Shown: positions 54,939 to 63,598 of the stretch, piece by piece
Position numbering within the stretch: position 1 is the first letter of the stretch
Layout: each line of letters opens with the position of its first letter
NCBI RefSeq assembly: GCF_900109165.1
Contig: NZ_FNZF01000003.1
Location: 186,001-250,000 of the forward strand
Origin: Bhargavaea ginsengi
GTDB lineage: Bacteria > Bacillota > Bacilli > Bacillales_A > Planococcaceae
Length of the DNA stretch: 64,000 nucleotides
Reading direction: 5' to 3'
Notes under the pieces: model-generated
What the model saw: only the letters and a program-made list of their open reading frames with translations
What the model was told of the DNA's origin: nothing
The model's database searches: none
Made by a program: the position numbers and the translations under genes

Positions 54939-56132
54939 TTGGAACCGGAGAAATTTGAAATCCGCTCGGTGACGCACCGTCCCGGTGTCATCACTTTTGA
55001 GTGGGATGATACTGGCGATGAATACCGGGTTTATAAGGAAGGCGAACTTCGCCAGGAAGGTCCGGTATGTGATTTCACCGACGATTACGTGAAGGACGGC
55101 AAAATGTATCACTACTCGGTCGAGCGGATCCGCAACAACCGGACCGAGGACGTCATCATGATGCAGACGTCCGGCCTGAATCAGAAAAAAGACGCCCACA
55201 ACCCGCTCCGCTACCTTGTCTTTACTACAATTGTCGCCAAATCACAGGTGGCCCTTTCCTGGGAGAGGATACCTGAAGCCGAGACCTATTCCGTATTTAA
55301 AAACGGCGACCTTGTCACGGAAACCAAAGATTGTTCTTACATTGACCGCGATGTTCCGGATGAGCGGACATTCTACATGATCCGCACGACACGCCCCGCC
55401 CGGAAGGCCGAAGAGCCTATGAGCGCGGGCAAGTCGATCCTAGGGCGGATCGCAGGGAAATTCAATCCGGATTCGAGCACGGAAGAGGATGTCACGGAGG
55501 AGTTCTGGATCACAAAAGTGATCGGGCAACCTTCAAAGCTCCTCCTGCCCGCCGAGGAGTGGCGCGAGCCCGATCCGGTCGGAAGCTGGCGCATGCGATA
55601 CACCACCTTCCTTGAAGAAAAGTTCATCAACAACCCGAATGTGCTGTCCCCGAACCGGACGTTCAAAGGTGACGGCCGCTACTTTGATCCGGAGGGTGAG
55701 TCCTTCCGTACGCGCGGTGACGTAACGCTGTCCTACAAAGATCCGGGTTACCCGCTCGTCTTCCGGAAAGAAGCCGGCAAGACGGTCGCCTACGGACTGT
55801 CCGGCCGGAAACGTGAGGAAGGAACCGCTTCGATCGATGACTTCACGATCGAGCCGCTCGAACACGACGGCAGGGAATTTGGGTTCGAACTGAAACACTC
55901 CGTCGGCAATCCGATCACCCCTGCACCGACGATCGATTACGAAGTTCACGCCATCCTGCGCCGCCACGGCACTTTTCACGTGACGGGCTACCACGACCAG
56001 GCCCCCCACCACGAAGTCTACCTGGACAAAGGCGACGGCTGGGTTCCCATCCACCGGGCGGCGTCGAAGGGACTCGCGCATATGTCGGAAGTGATCGCCT
56101 ACCAACACTGGGTCGCCTCCAACTTTGAATAA
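54939..56132 (+). CDS. DUF3238-like protein with fibronectin-III-like repeats
   Basis: A 397-residue soluble protein without a signal peptide. Two N-terminal fibronectin-III-like modules (residues 5-80, ITFEWDDTGDEYRVYKEG; 90-160, VALSWERIPEAETYSVFKNG) precede a domain of about 200 residues with RYTTFLEEKFINNPN, FKGDGRYFDPEGESFRT and GYHDQAPHHEVYL. I recall this pattern from DUF3238 proteins of Bacillales. No catalytic role can be assigned. TTG start with AAGGAG 8 bases upstream; divergent from the NERD gene. Confidence 0.8.
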   Translation: MEPEKFEIRSVTHRPGVITFEWDDTGDEYRVYKEGELRQEGPVCDFTDDYVKDGKMYHYSVERIRNNRTEDVIMMQTSGLNQKKDAHNPLRYLVFTTIVAKSQVALSWERIPEAETYSVFKNGDLVTETKDCSYIDRDVPDERTFYMIRTTRPARKAEEPMSAGKSILGRIAGKFNPDSSTEEDVTEEFWITKVIGQPSKLLLPAEEWREPDPVGSWRMRYTTFLEEKFINNPNVLSPNRTFKGDGRYFDPEGESFRTRGDVTLSYKDPGYPLVFRKEAGKTVAYGLSGRKREEGTASIDDFTIEPLEHDGREFGFELKHSVGNPITPAPTIDYEVHAILRRHGTFHVTGYHDQAPHHEVYLDKGDGWVPIHRAASKGLAHMSEVIAYQHWVASNFE

Positions 56133-56137
56133 CGACA

Positions 56138-56164
56138 AAAAGGCCGCCGGCGAGGCGGTCTTCT
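56138..56164 (+). terminator. Terminator of the DUF3238-like gene
   Basis: Hairpin AAGGCCGCC/GGCGGTCTT with a 5-base loop, 6 bases after the stop and followed by TTCATTT. Confidence 0.7.
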
Positions 56165-56170
56165 TCATTT

Positions 56171-56240
56171 CGGGAAATAATTGCAAAACCCGACATATTT
56201 CCCGGGAAATAAGCGCGGAAATCGACAATTTCCCGGAAAA
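56171..56240. repeat. Three short CGGGAAAT-type repeats spaced 31-32 bp
   Basis: Related cores occur at 56171 (CGGGAAAT), 56203 (CGGGAAAT within the palindrome TTTCCCGGGAAA) and 56234 (CGGAAA within TTTCCCGGAAA), about 32 and 31 bp apart. A fourth TTTCCCGGGAAA lies alone at 57500-57511. The set fills the space between two convergent terminators. Confidence 0.55.
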
Positions 56241-56241
56241 C

Positions 56242-56264
56242 GAAAAACCGCGGGAATCCGCGGT
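56242..56264 (-). terminator. Terminator of the DCC-family gene
   Basis: Hairpin ACCGCGG/CCGCGGT with a 4-base loop and TTTTTCGTTTT on the minus strand, just after the stop at 56267. Confidence 0.8.
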
Positions 56265-56266
56265 CA

Positions 56267-56674
56267 TTATGCCAGAAAGCGTTCCCTAATGTTCTTGGGC
56301 GGCAATCTGCAGGCTTCTTCTTCTGTTTTCTTGCCGAACCACTTAAAGCGGTTTTCCGCGATATAGTCGTAGGCGCGGTCGCGGAGCGGCTTCGGCACAA
56401 CGATAAACAGAAAGGCCAGGTGCCACAGTCCATCAAGCTTTTTCGCGATATGGAGCGCTGCGGTTGACTTTGTGTATGCCTTGTCCTCTTCGATCAGCAC
56501 CATCGAGTCGACCTCTTCAGGGATTTTGTGCTTCTTCCTCAATTCCTGGCCGACATCACTTTGCAGAGAAGCATATTTGAAGTGCCCGACGGGATCCCGC
56601 TTAATGATGAACTGGACGCTTTTGTCACAGAAGTTGCAGGTTCCGTCGAACAGCACAACGCGTTCTTTCTTCAT
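56267..56674 (-). CDS. DCC-family thiol-disulfide oxidoreductase-like protein (YuxK type)
   Basis: A 135-residue protein with the family hallmark LFDGTCNFCDKSVQFI at residues 8-23 (the DxxCxxC motif of a thioredoxin-like fold) and the downstream STAALHIAKKLDG and RDRAYDYIAENRFKWFGK. The family (DUF393) is believed to act in thiol redox chemistry, but substrates are unknown. Single gene, ATG with GGAGGCACCTGAC upstream. Confidence 0.88.
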   Translation of the reverse strand: MKKERVVLFDGTCNFCDKSVQFIIKRDPVGHFKYASLQSDVGQELRKKHKIPEEVDSMVLIEEDKAYTKSTAALHIAKKLDGLWHLAFLFIVVPKPLRDRAYDYIAENRFKWFGKKTEEEACRLPPKNIRERFLA

Positions 56675-56817
56675 GTCAGGTGCCTCCTTCCGGCTAATTC
56701 TTTTCTCCTCCGGCTATTCCCCTTCCGGTACACGGCAAAACAGGACCGGGACGTGACGCGCGTCCATTTGCCCGCAATTGTCACGCATGTAATAAGAAAA
56801 GAGAGGAGGTGCTTACC

Positions 56818-57135
56818 ATGAGGCGACACATGCAACACCATCACCATGGACATGGCTGCGGCTGCCATACGTGCCGGACACAGCCGATTGTCTGCCCGCC
56901 GACATACCGCTTCCACGACACCTTCACCCAACGTGAGGTACCGTTCGTCCACCCGATCGTGAACGTCAACCGGCAGAACGTCGTGAACGTACCGCGCCAC
57001 TACTTCACCGAGTCTGAAACAACGGTTCCAGGACGCAACATCTACGCGGATTCCTACGGTCCCGGCTTTGGAGGACCAGGCTTCGGCGGACCTGGCTTCG
57101 GTGGTCCCGGACCCTTCCGGCGCGGCCGATACTGA
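56818..57135 (+). CDS. CotD-like spore coat protein
   Basis: A 105-residue protein with a His-rich start (MRRHMQHHHHGHGCGCHTC), then PTYRFHDTFTQREVPFVHPI and NVNRQNVVNVPRHYF, matching the layout of inner-coat CotD proteins (HTTNVNHQ-type). It ends in four GFGGP-type repeats and RRGRY, a low-complexity tail not seen in B. subtilis CotD. The second of two close ATGs (56818) is chosen for its GGAGG at 8 bases. A CATGTAATA element upstream weakly resembles a sigma-K -10. Confidence 0.75.
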   Translation: MRRHMQHHHHGHGCGCHTCRTQPIVCPPTYRFHDTFTQREVPFVHPIVNVNRQNVVNVPRHYFTESETTVPGRNIYADSYGPGFGGPGFGGPGFGGPGPFRRGRY

Positions 57136-57182
57136 TCCGTTGTGGTAAAATCGGGTCAACAACACACAAAGGATGACTCCGA

Positions 57183-57374
57183 TTGAAACGTGCACTAACA
57201 TTCGCCATTCCCATCATGCTCATCGTCGCCGGTCTGGCCTGGTGGTATCTGAATAAAGAATTCCAGGACGTCCCCGGGACACACCGCGTGTACATCACGA
57301 TCGGCGCAGCCCTGCTGAGCGGCGTCCTCTCCTGGTTCCTGTTTCCCGAGGAACCGAAGGATCCGGGAGAATGA
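57183..57374 (+). CDS. Small two-span membrane protein, unknown function
   Basis: A 63-residue protein with two hydrophobic helices (about 4-22 and 37-54) separated by a short polar loop and ending in EEPKDPGE. It begins at a TTG with AAAGGATG upstream. A TGGTAAAAT extended -10 lies at about 57145-57151. I do not recognise a family. Confidence 0.7.
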   Translation: MKRALTFAIPIMLIVAGLAWWYLNKEFQDVPGTHRVYITIGAALLSGVLSWFLFPEEPKDPGE

Positions 57375-57378
57375 TGTC

Positions 57379-57408
57379 CGCCCCGCCTTGTGCGGGGCTT
57401 TTTATTTT
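57379..57408 (+). terminator. Terminator of the small membrane protein gene
   Basis: Hairpin GCCCCGC/GCGGGGC with a 5-base loop and TTTTTATTTT, 5 bases after the stop. Confidence 0.85.
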
Positions 57409-57454
57409 CCCGAAAGCACCCATTCGACAACATCCGGCAGTCCGCTCATCGGAG

Positions 57455-57486
57455 CCAAAAGCGGAGGCCGGATGCCTCCGCTTTTC
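57455..57486 (-). terminator. Terminator of the ABC exporter operon
   Basis: Perfect hairpin AAAAGCGGAGGC/GCCTCCGCTTTT with a 5-base loop, 34 bases past the permease stop. It can work in both directions. Confidence 0.85.
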
Positions 57487-57519
57487 AATATGAAATGTTT
57501 CCCGGGAAATGCCGTGTTC

Positions 57520-59082
57520 TTATGCAAGATCCCTTTTCCTGAACAAAATCAGCCCGAGTGCCATCAGCAGCAAACCAACGCCTCCGACGGCCAGACAGGC
57601 TCCCCAATCAACCGCTTCACTTGGTGTTTCATTAAGATAATGGAAAGGCGTCAGGATCCGGTAACTGTCATCCAGGCCCAGCAGCTGACCAAGATAACTG
57701 ACAAAGAAGTTGTAGAACAGATACAGCCACACCAGAACATGAAGCCGGTGATGAAGGCCGATCAGAAACGCGGACAGCCCGGTGAACAGCAAAACTGCAG
57801 GGAAGTAGTTCAGGGCGCTCACCATGTAATCACCGAATGTGAGGCCGATGTCCTCCACACCAAGGCTCGCCGCGTACATGCCGGTGTTTGCGAGGAACAG
57901 GGAGAGGAAGCCGGCAGCGAGGGCAAGGGTAATATAATCTCCCATTAGCTTCATCCGGCTGATGTTCAGTGTGCCGAGATATTCAAGATGCGAGCGCCGC
58001 TCTTCTTTCAACAGTTTCCCCATCACCATGAGCGGCGGAACGAGCCCGATGAGGGTGACGATCACCATAAGCGTCCCGATAAACTGGACGGTCAGGCCGT
58101 TTCCTCCATCACCGGCCATCTGGCGGAGCATCTCGTTATCGCCGATGAACGATTCCAGATCACCAAGGATTGAGCCGTAACTTGCGCCGATCAGGAGCAT
58201 TCCGGCAAACCAGCTGATGATCAGCGTCCGGCTCAGCGTGAATGCCAGACGCAGATGGCTCCCGATGTTCCGGCTTCGGCGGTTCACTTGCAGCCGGATG
58301 ACGGAACCCCCGAGGTCACGGTTTCTGAACAGCAGCCATGCCGCAAGCAGAAAGACCGGTCCCAAGACAAACGGAACAAGCCAGATTACTTCATTTTCGC
58401 TGTACAAGGAAAGCCTGCTGATCCAGTTGTAGGGCGATATGACGGAAAGATCCGGAGCTGCCACGTCTGTTGCCGCCCGGTATGCATAGCCAATCAGCAG
58501 TACGGCCAGTACGATGCCGAACGTCCAGTCCGCGGACGGCAGCAGCTGGGCCACGAGAGTGGTCAGGCCATAGAAAAACAGCCCGAAGCCGAATGTCTGC
58601 GCGGCGTACAGGAAGTTGCCCGCGGTCTCCATCGATTCGTAGCCGAACGACTGGAGGCCTGCAAACAGCACGAGCGCGAGAATCGCGTTCATAAGGATAC
58701 CGACCAAAACCTGCGCCCCGAATACTCTGTTCCGCGTGATGTTCCTGGACAGCACGACCTCAAGCAGCCCGTCGTCCTCTTTCCTGCGGCTCAGGGAATT
58801 CGCAATCATGATGTTGAAGAGGCCGACGACTATCGCCATGAACACCGCCATCTCATGTGAGAACATGACGCCGAGTGTGTAATCGCCTTCCTGAATCGGG
58901 CCGGTCATTGCGATGACTGCCGGGTTTTCCATCGTGGCCTTCAGTACGTCACGATCTGCCTGGTCCGGATAGAGCTCATGAAATGCCGGGGGCATCATGA
59001 GCGTGAGAGAAGCAATGCCGAAGATCCACCAGAAAATCCTGAACCGGGTGTCTTGCACAGAAAGGCGGAAGTAATGCCTCAT
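57520..59082 (-). CDS. ABC exporter permease (ABC-2-like, polyketide-antibiotic-exporter type)
   Basis: A 520-residue integral membrane protein with about 12 hydrophobic segments arranged as two halves of six (first half ending near residue 260, LFRNRDLGGSVIRL). NSLSRRKEDDGLLEVVLSRNITR (residues 94-116) and LLKEERRSHLEYLGTLNISR in the second half are the cytoplasmic coupling-loop type sequences of these exporters. The start overlaps the ATPase stop by 4 bases. Substrate unknown; drug or peptide export is the usual guess. Confidence 0.85.
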   Translation of the reverse strand: MRHYFRLSVQDTRFRIFWWIFGIASLTLMMPPAFHELYPDQADRDVLKATMENPAVIAMTGPIQEGDYTLGVMFSHEMAVFMAIVVGLFNIMIANSLSRRKEDDGLLEVVLSRNITRNRVFGAQVLVGILMNAILALVLFAGLQSFGYESMETAGNFLYAAQTFGFGLFFYGLTTLVAQLLPSADWTFGIVLAVLLIGYAYRAATDVAAPDLSVISPYNWISRLSLYSENEVIWLVPFVLGPVFLLAAWLLFRNRDLGGSVIRLQVNRRSRNIGSHLRLAFTLSRTLIISWFAGMLLIGASYGSILGDLESFIGDNEMLRQMAGDGGNGLTVQFIGTLMVIVTLIGLVPPLMVMGKLLKEERRSHLEYLGTLNISRMKLMGDYITLALAAGFLSLFLANTGMYAASLGVEDIGLTFGDYMVSALNYFPAVLLFTGLSAFLIGLHHRLHVLVWLYLFYNFFVSYLGQLLGLDDSYRILTPFHYLNETPSEAVDWGACLAVGGVGLLLMALGLILFRKRDLA

Positions 59083-59969
59083 GACGCACCGCTCCCGGCG
59101 TCGTAGTAGCGCATGAAAATATCTTCGAGTTTCGGCGGCAGCGTCTCGATGTTATCCAGCTCAAAGTGCTTCAGCACAGCCAGCACCTCTTTTACCTTGT
59201 CCGCATCGACCATGAATTCTGCCTCCCCGTCTTCCTGCCGGAACTCATGCACCCCCTCCATCCGTCCGACTTCCGACAGATCATCCGGCGTCCGGACCCT
59301 GTAGTGCACGCGAGTGATGTGCTTGAGTTCACTGAACCGGCCGGTTTCGATGATTCTGCCTTCACGGATGATGGCCATCCGGTCGGCCAGCTTTTCGACT
59401 TCCGAGAGAATATGGCTGCTGAGGAGGATGCTTTTGCCCTCAAATTTTGCCGCAAGCACATGATGGTGGAACGTCCGCTCCATGAGCGGGTCGAGGCCGG
59501 TTGTCGGCTCGTCAAAGATCAGCAGGTCCGCCTCCGACAGGAACGCAGAGATCAGCGCGACTTTCTGCCGGTTCCCTTTTGAATAAGTTTTGCACTTCTT
59601 TTTCGGATCCAGCCGGAACTCCCGGATCATGGCATCCATCTTTTCTGTGTCGTCATTTCCGCTCAACTTCATGAAAAAGCGGATCACTTCGCCGCCGGTC
59701 AGATTCGGCCATAGCTGGACATCGCCCGGCACGTAGGCGATATGCTTCCGGTAGTCCGGCTGAGCGGCCACCGGCTTACCGTGGATCCGCACTTCTCCCG
59801 ATGTCGGGCTGATCGCCCCTATAATGGCCCGGATCGTGGTCGACTTGCCCGCGCCATTCGGCCCGATGAACCCGAACACTTCCCCTTCCCGGATTTCAAA
59901 AGAAACATCATCCACTGCGGTGAACTTTCCGAAACGCTTCGTAATTCCCTTTAGTTCCAGCACGCTCAT
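59079..59969 (-). CDS. ABC exporter ATP-binding protein
   Basis: A 296-residue ATPase with Walker A GPNGAGKST (36-44), the Q-loop region, and Walker B LLIFDEPTTGLD. The signature reads YSKGNRQK rather than LSGGQ, as in several exporters of this class. A C-terminal DrrA-like accessory segment follows. The ATG at 59969 overlaps the tetR stop (ATGA), so the regulator, ATPase and permease form one tightly coupled operon. Confidence 0.92.
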   Translation of the reverse strand: MSVLELKGITKRFGKFTAVDDVSFEIREGEVFGFIGPNGAGKSTTIRAIIGAISPTSGEVRIHGKPVAAQPDYRKHIAYVPGDVQLWPNLTGGEVIRFFMKLSGNDDTEKMDAMIREFRLDPKKKCKTYSKGNRQKVALISAFLSEADLLIFDEPTTGLDPLMERTFHHHVLAAKFEGKSILLSSHILSEVEKLADRMAIIREGRIIETGRFSELKHITRVHYRVRTPDDLSEVGRMEGVHEFRQEDGEAEFMVDADKVKEVLAVLKHFELDNIETLPPKLEDIFMRYYDAGSGAS

Positions 59970-60595
59970 GACCGGTCCCACTTGTAATAGATCGTCTTCA
60001 TCGCTTCCAGATACACATCGAATTCATCCCAGTAACGGTCCAGGTCCTTGAAATCCACCCCTTCCGACTTCATCCGCTCTTCCGCCTCCCGCGCATAGCC
60101 GTCAAATGTCCACTGGACGAGCCGCATGAGTGTTTCCGGAGGCAAGTCGCCGCGGAACCGTGACAGATCGAGGCCGTCAAACATCTTCCGTGTCCCTTCC
60201 TCCATAAGTGTTTTTAGCCGCTCCTTGAAGAAAAGAGGCACTTCGGGCGACAGGAAGATCACCGCGGCAAATGCGGAAATCTCAGGGTGCTGACGGAAAT
60301 AGATGCGCTTCGACTCCGCGATGCGGGCCATCCGCTCGATGAATCCCTCCTGCTCCGTGCCAATCCAATCCTCCAGGTTTTGTTCCATATGATCCAGCGC
60401 ATAACTGATGCAGTCCCGGAACAGGTCTTCCTTGTTCTCGAAGTAGTAATACAGCATCCCCTTGCTCATGCCGGCATTCTTTACGATCCGGTTTGTTGAT
60501 GCTTTGCCGAATCCGTTTTCCGCAAACTCCTGCATGGCTGCCTTCAGGATCTCTTGCTGACGGTCGCTTTCCAAGCGCCTGAATGATTCTTTCAT
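59966..60595 (-). CDS. TetR-family regulator of the ABC exporter
   Basis: A 209-residue repressor with an N-terminal helix-turn-helix (about 31-55: KASTNRIVKNAGMSKGMLYYYFENKEDLF) and a helical ligand-binding C-domain rich in aromatic and charged residues. It is first in the operon with the exporter genes. Two identical 17-bp palindromes flank its promoter, so it very likely represses its own operon until the exported compound binds. Confidence 0.92.
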   Translation of the reverse strand: MKESFRRLESDRQQEILKAAMQEFAENGFGKASTNRIVKNAGMSKGMLYYYFENKEDLFRDCISYALDHMEQNLEDWIGTEQEGFIERMARIAESKRIYFRQHPEISAFAAVIFLSPEVPLFFKERLKTLMEEGTRKMFDGLDLSRFRGDLPPETLMRLVQWTFDGYAREAEERMKSEGVDFKDLDRYWDEFDVYLEAMKTIYYKWDRS

Positions 60596-60622
60596 CGTTT
60601 ACACCCCGTTCTGCGGATGGTA

Positions 60623-60673
60623 TTGACCACCCTGGTCAACGCCAGTATATGACAAGTTGACCAGGGTGGTCAA
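60623..60673 (-). promoter_or_regulatory. tetR promoter with twin TetR operators
   Basis: Two 17-bp palindromes, TTGACCACCCTGGTCAA (60623-60639) and its exact reverse complement TTGACCAGGGTGGTCAA (60657-60673), are 34 bp centre to centre. The -35 TTGACC (60668-60673) is part of the second. After an 18-base spacer the -10 TATACT (60644-60649) lies between the two. Binding at either site would block transcription. Confidence 0.88.
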
Positions 60674-60680
60674 ACGAGAG

Positions 60681-60714
60681 CAAAAACAATGCGGAGGCCA
60701 CCTGCCTCCGCATT
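60681..60714 (-). terminator. Terminator of the thi operon
   Basis: Hairpin AATGCGGAGGC/GCCTCCGCATT followed by GTTTTTGC on the minus strand, about 105 bases after thiW. It ends immediately before the tetR promoter, insulating that operon. Confidence 0.8.
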
Positions 60715-60818
60715 TCATCCGGCTTCTATTAGCGCTCACAGAAGGTGAGTGAGGCCTAATGATAACCATACCCCCAGCCTCGAGGGCTCATATGATTCTA
60801 TGAACGATCATCCGGGAT

Positions 60819-61322
60819 TTATGAACGCTCCCCGATTGCGGGTAGCCGGCCCGCCGACTCCAGACGGATTGCGATGGCCAGGCCGATCAGCGCACCGCTG
60901 ATGCTCGAGACGAGAAATGCCGGCAGGAAGAACAAAGCACCTGCGGATGCACCCATCAGGAGATTGGCATAGGGCGCCGCAAGAAGCGAGGCGATGACGC
61001 CGGTGCCGACCATCTCGCCTGCCGATGCCGTCCAGGCCCTGCCCGTCTTCCGGTATAGCCAGCCTGCAAGAAGCGCACCGATCATGCCTCCGGGAAAGGC
61101 GAGCAGTGAACCGGTTCCGGTGAGGATCCGGATCAGTGCTGTCAAAAATGCAATCATGACTGCAGGACCAGGCCCGAGCGAGACGGCTGCGATGACGTTG
61201 ACTGCGTGCTGGACAGGGTAGGCCCGCGCCACGCCCGCCGGGAAGGAGACAAATACCGAGCCAGCTACTGCAATCGCGGTGAACATGGTCATGAGGACGA
61301 GTGTCTTTGTATTCCATTTCAT
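60819..61322 (-). CDS. thiW: ThiW, S-component of a thiazole-precursor ECF transporter
   Basis: A 167-residue membrane protein with five or six hydrophobic helices and the ThiW-typical YPVQHAVNVIAAVSLGPGPA and FPGGMIGALLAGWLYRKTGR. ThiW is predicted to import hydroxyethylthiazole with a shared ECF energy module, which is not encoded here. It overlaps the thiE stop by 4 bases at the end of the thiamin salvage operon. Confidence 0.9.
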   Translation of the reverse strand: MKWNTKTLVLMTMFTAIAVAGSVFVSFPAGVARAYPVQHAVNVIAAVSLGPGPAVMIAFLTALIRILTGTGSLLAFPGGMIGALLAGWLYRKTGRAWTASAGEMVGTGVIASLLAAPYANLLMGASAGALFFLPAFLVSSISGALIGLAIAIRLESAGRLPAIGERS

Positions 61323-61984
61323 GTGACCGCACGCCTTCTCCGCCTAATCGTTTCCTCAATCGCCATCCGGATCTCCCGTGCCGCCCGCTCCGGATCATCC
61401 GCCAGGGAAATCGCCGTGATGACGGAGACGCCGGATGCGCCGGACGCGATGACAGGGCCGGCATTAGCCGCAGTGATGCCGCCGATGCCGACTGACGGGA
61501 GCTCCGGGAATGCCTCAGCCGCTTCCCGGAGCGGCAACGTGCCGCAGACCGGGCGGGCATCCGGCTTGGATGTCGTCTGGTAAACCGGGCCGATGCCGAC
61601 ATAGTCCGCACCTGCAGCAGCGGCTTCCCGGACTTCATCCAGGTTATGCACCGAGACGCCGAGGATCCGGTCACCGATTAGCCTGCGCACTTCTCCGGCG
61701 TCACCGTCATCCTGTCCGATATGGACACCGTCTGCCCCGAGCTCCAACGCAAGGCGCACATCATCGTTCACGATAAACGGCACGCCGTATGCCCGGCACA
61801 AGTCCCGGCAGGCTTCGCCGAATGCACGCAGTTCACGTCCCTCAATCGCACCGGGGCCCTTTTCCCTCAGCTGGAAGCAGGTGATGCCCCCTTTAAGCGC
61901 TTCTTCCAGCACCTCCAGCGGATCGCGCTCGCCGGCATTCCGGCTGCCCATGATGAAATAAACACCGAGCTTCTCACGAATCAA
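61319..61984 (-). CDS. thiE: Thiamine-phosphate synthase
   Basis: A 221-residue TIM-barrel enzyme joining HMP pyrophosphate and thiazole phosphate. Substrate segments QLREKGPGAIEGRELRAF, FIVNDDVRLALELGADGVHIGQDD and ADYVGIGPVYQTTSKPDA are intact. It starts at a TTG with GAGAGGTG upstream and overlaps thiD by 11 bases. Confidence 0.96.
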   Translation of the reverse strand: MIREKLGVYFIMGSRNAGERDPLEVLEEALKGGITCFQLREKGPGAIEGRELRAFGEACRDLCRAYGVPFIVNDDVRLALELGADGVHIGQDDGDAGEVRRLIGDRILGVSVHNLDEVREAAAAGADYVGIGPVYQTTSKPDARPVCGTLPLREAAEAFPELPSVGIGGITAANAGPVIASGASGVSVITAISLADDPERAAREIRMAIEETIRRRRRAVT

Positions 61985-62807
61985 TGAGCACCTCTCCCTT
62001 CAGGGCGCTGCCCGCACGGTGGTACGCCCAGTGGTTGGTCGGTCCGTGGCCCGCACCGAGGCCGAGACCGTCAGAGATCGCCGCATGGATAAACCGCTTG
62101 GCTCCAACAACGGATTTTCCAATCGGTTCTCCGGCAACAAGAAAAGCGGTGAGTGCCGCGGAGAATGTGCATCCGGTGCCGTGGGTGTCTTTTGTCCGGA
62201 TCCGCTCCGCCGATAGCCAGATCCGCTCCCCGCGACCATCCATAAACAGGTCACAAGCCCGCTCTTCTCCCTCAAGATGGCCGCCCTTGACGACAACGGA
62301 TTGGGTGCCCAACGCAATCAGCCGGCGCCCGGCTTCCTCCATGTCTTCCAAGCTCCGGATCATCATCCCGGCAAGCACCTCCGCTTCAGGGATGTTCGGA
62401 GTGATGACCGTGGACAGCGGCAGAATCTTTTCCCGCATCGCCTCCACGGCCTCTTCCCGCAGCAGATGCGCGCCGCCCTTCGCAATCATGACGGGGTCCA
62501 CGACAAGCACCGGGTGGCCCGCACCGGCAAGACCCGCCGCGACTTCAGCAATAATATCCCCGGAAAACAGCATGCCGGTTTTAACGGCGGCCACATCAAA
62601 ATCCGCAAACACCGCATCCATCTGTGCGCGGACCGCCTCCGGGCCGAGCGGCCAGACGCCGTGCACACCGAGCGTGTTCTGAGCGGTGACGGCAGTGAGC
62701 GCGGACGTGCCGAACACGCCCAGCTCCTGGAAGGTCTTCAGGTCCGCCTGGATGCCCGCGCCGCCGCCCGAATCCGATCCTGCGATTGTCAGTGCCACAC
62801 TTGTCAT
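61974..62807 (-). CDS. thiD: Hydroxymethylpyrimidine/phosphomethylpyrimidine kinase
   Basis: A 277-residue ribokinase-like enzyme with [20 protein letters not shown] at the start and [18 protein letters not shown] near residue 213, carrying the catalytic Asp/Cys region. It phosphorylates HMP twice for thiamin synthesis. The ATG at 62807 overlaps the thiM stop by 4 bases; a long in-frame upstream extension lies inside thiM and is rejected. Confidence 0.95.
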   Translation of the reverse strand: MTSVALTIAGSDSGGGAGIQADLKTFQELGVFGTSALTAVTAQNTLGVHGVWPLGPEAVRAQMDAVFADFDVAAVKTGMLFSGDIIAEVAAGLAGAGHPVLVVDPVMIAKGGAHLLREEAVEAMREKILPLSTVITPNIPEAEVLAGMMIRSLEDMEEAGRRLIALGTQSVVVKGGHLEGEERACDLFMDGRGERIWLSAERIRTKDTHGTGCTFSAALTAFLVAGEPIGKSVVGAKRFIHAAISDGLGLGAGHGPTNHWAYHRAGSALKGEVLIDS

Positions 62808-63598
62808 GCCCGCACCTCCTCGGCCGGCTCCGGAACCGCGAAGTCTTCCTCTCCCAGTAACGCCAGCCGGTCGATAAACGCAGAAAGGAAGCTTCCCGGA
62901 AGAGATGAGGTTTCCGCCGCCCGCTCTCCTGCCGCCTTGTATAAGGCAAGTGCCGCGGCCACTGAACGGAACGGGTCGTCTTTGCCCACTGAGAGAAACG
63001 CTCCGCACACCGCGCTCAGCAAACAGCCGGCGCCGGTGATCCGGCTCATGACCGGATGTCCACCGCTGATGCGCACGATCCGCTGACCGTCCGTCAGCGC
63101 GTCCGTTTCCCCAGTCACCGCCACAACGCATCCGTACTGCCGTGCCACCTCCGCGGCAACTGTCTCCGTGTCCATGTCACCATCACCGGCATCCACCCCC
63201 GAAGCCTGCCAGTCCACGCCCGCAATCGCGGCAAGTTCACCTGCGTTGCACCGGATCAGCGTGACATCCACCGCCCCGAGCAGCCGGCTGACGGCGTCCC
63301 GGCGGAATTGCGTCGCGCCGGCACCGACCGGATCCAGCACGACGGGATTCCCTGCCCCGTTCGCCGCCTTGCCCGCCATTTCCATCGCCTCCAGCGACTC
63401 CCGGTGGAGCGTACCGATGTTCAGCACCGTGCACGACGCGGCTGCTGCCATTTCTCCGGCTTCTTCCGGCGCGTCCGCCATGACGGGGGAAGCACCGAGT
63501 GCAAGCAGCCCGTTTGCCTGGAAGTTCGCAACGACGATGTTCGTCATGCAGTGGACAAGCGGCCGCCTTTCACGGAGTTCCGACAACAGTTTGCTCAT
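62804..63598 (-). CDS. thiM: Hydroxyethylthiazole kinase
   Basis: A 264-residue ThiM with [20 protein letters not shown] near residue 15, [16 protein letters not shown] and the ATP-site [18 protein letters not shown]. It phosphorylates salvaged thiazole alcohol for ThiE. The start at 63598 overlaps the tenA stop (ATGA) and has GGAGGGGG upstream. Confidence 0.95.
   Translation of the reverse strand: MSKLLSELRERRPLVHCMTNIVVANFQANGLLALGASPVMADAPEEAGEMAAAASCTVLNIGTLHRESLEAMEMAGKAANGAGNPVVLDPVGAGATQFRRDAVSRLLGAVDVTLIRCNAGELAAIAGVDWQASGVDAGDGDMDTETVAAEVARQYGCVVAVTGETDALTDGQRIVRISGGHPVMSRITGAGCLLSAVCGAFLSVGKDDPFRSVAAALALYKAAGERAAETSSLPGSFLSAFIDRLALLGEEDFAVPEPAEEVRA

Noticed and set aside
60715-60818. 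TPP riboswitch near the thi genes
   Set aside because: This is the downstream end of the operon; the 5' end, where a riboswitch would lie, is outside the window.
62808-63131. 108-codon N-terminal extension of thiD
   Set aside because: It lies wholly inside thiM, is Gly/Arg-rich frame-shifted sequence, and the family start [13 protein letters not shown] has its own coupled ATG.
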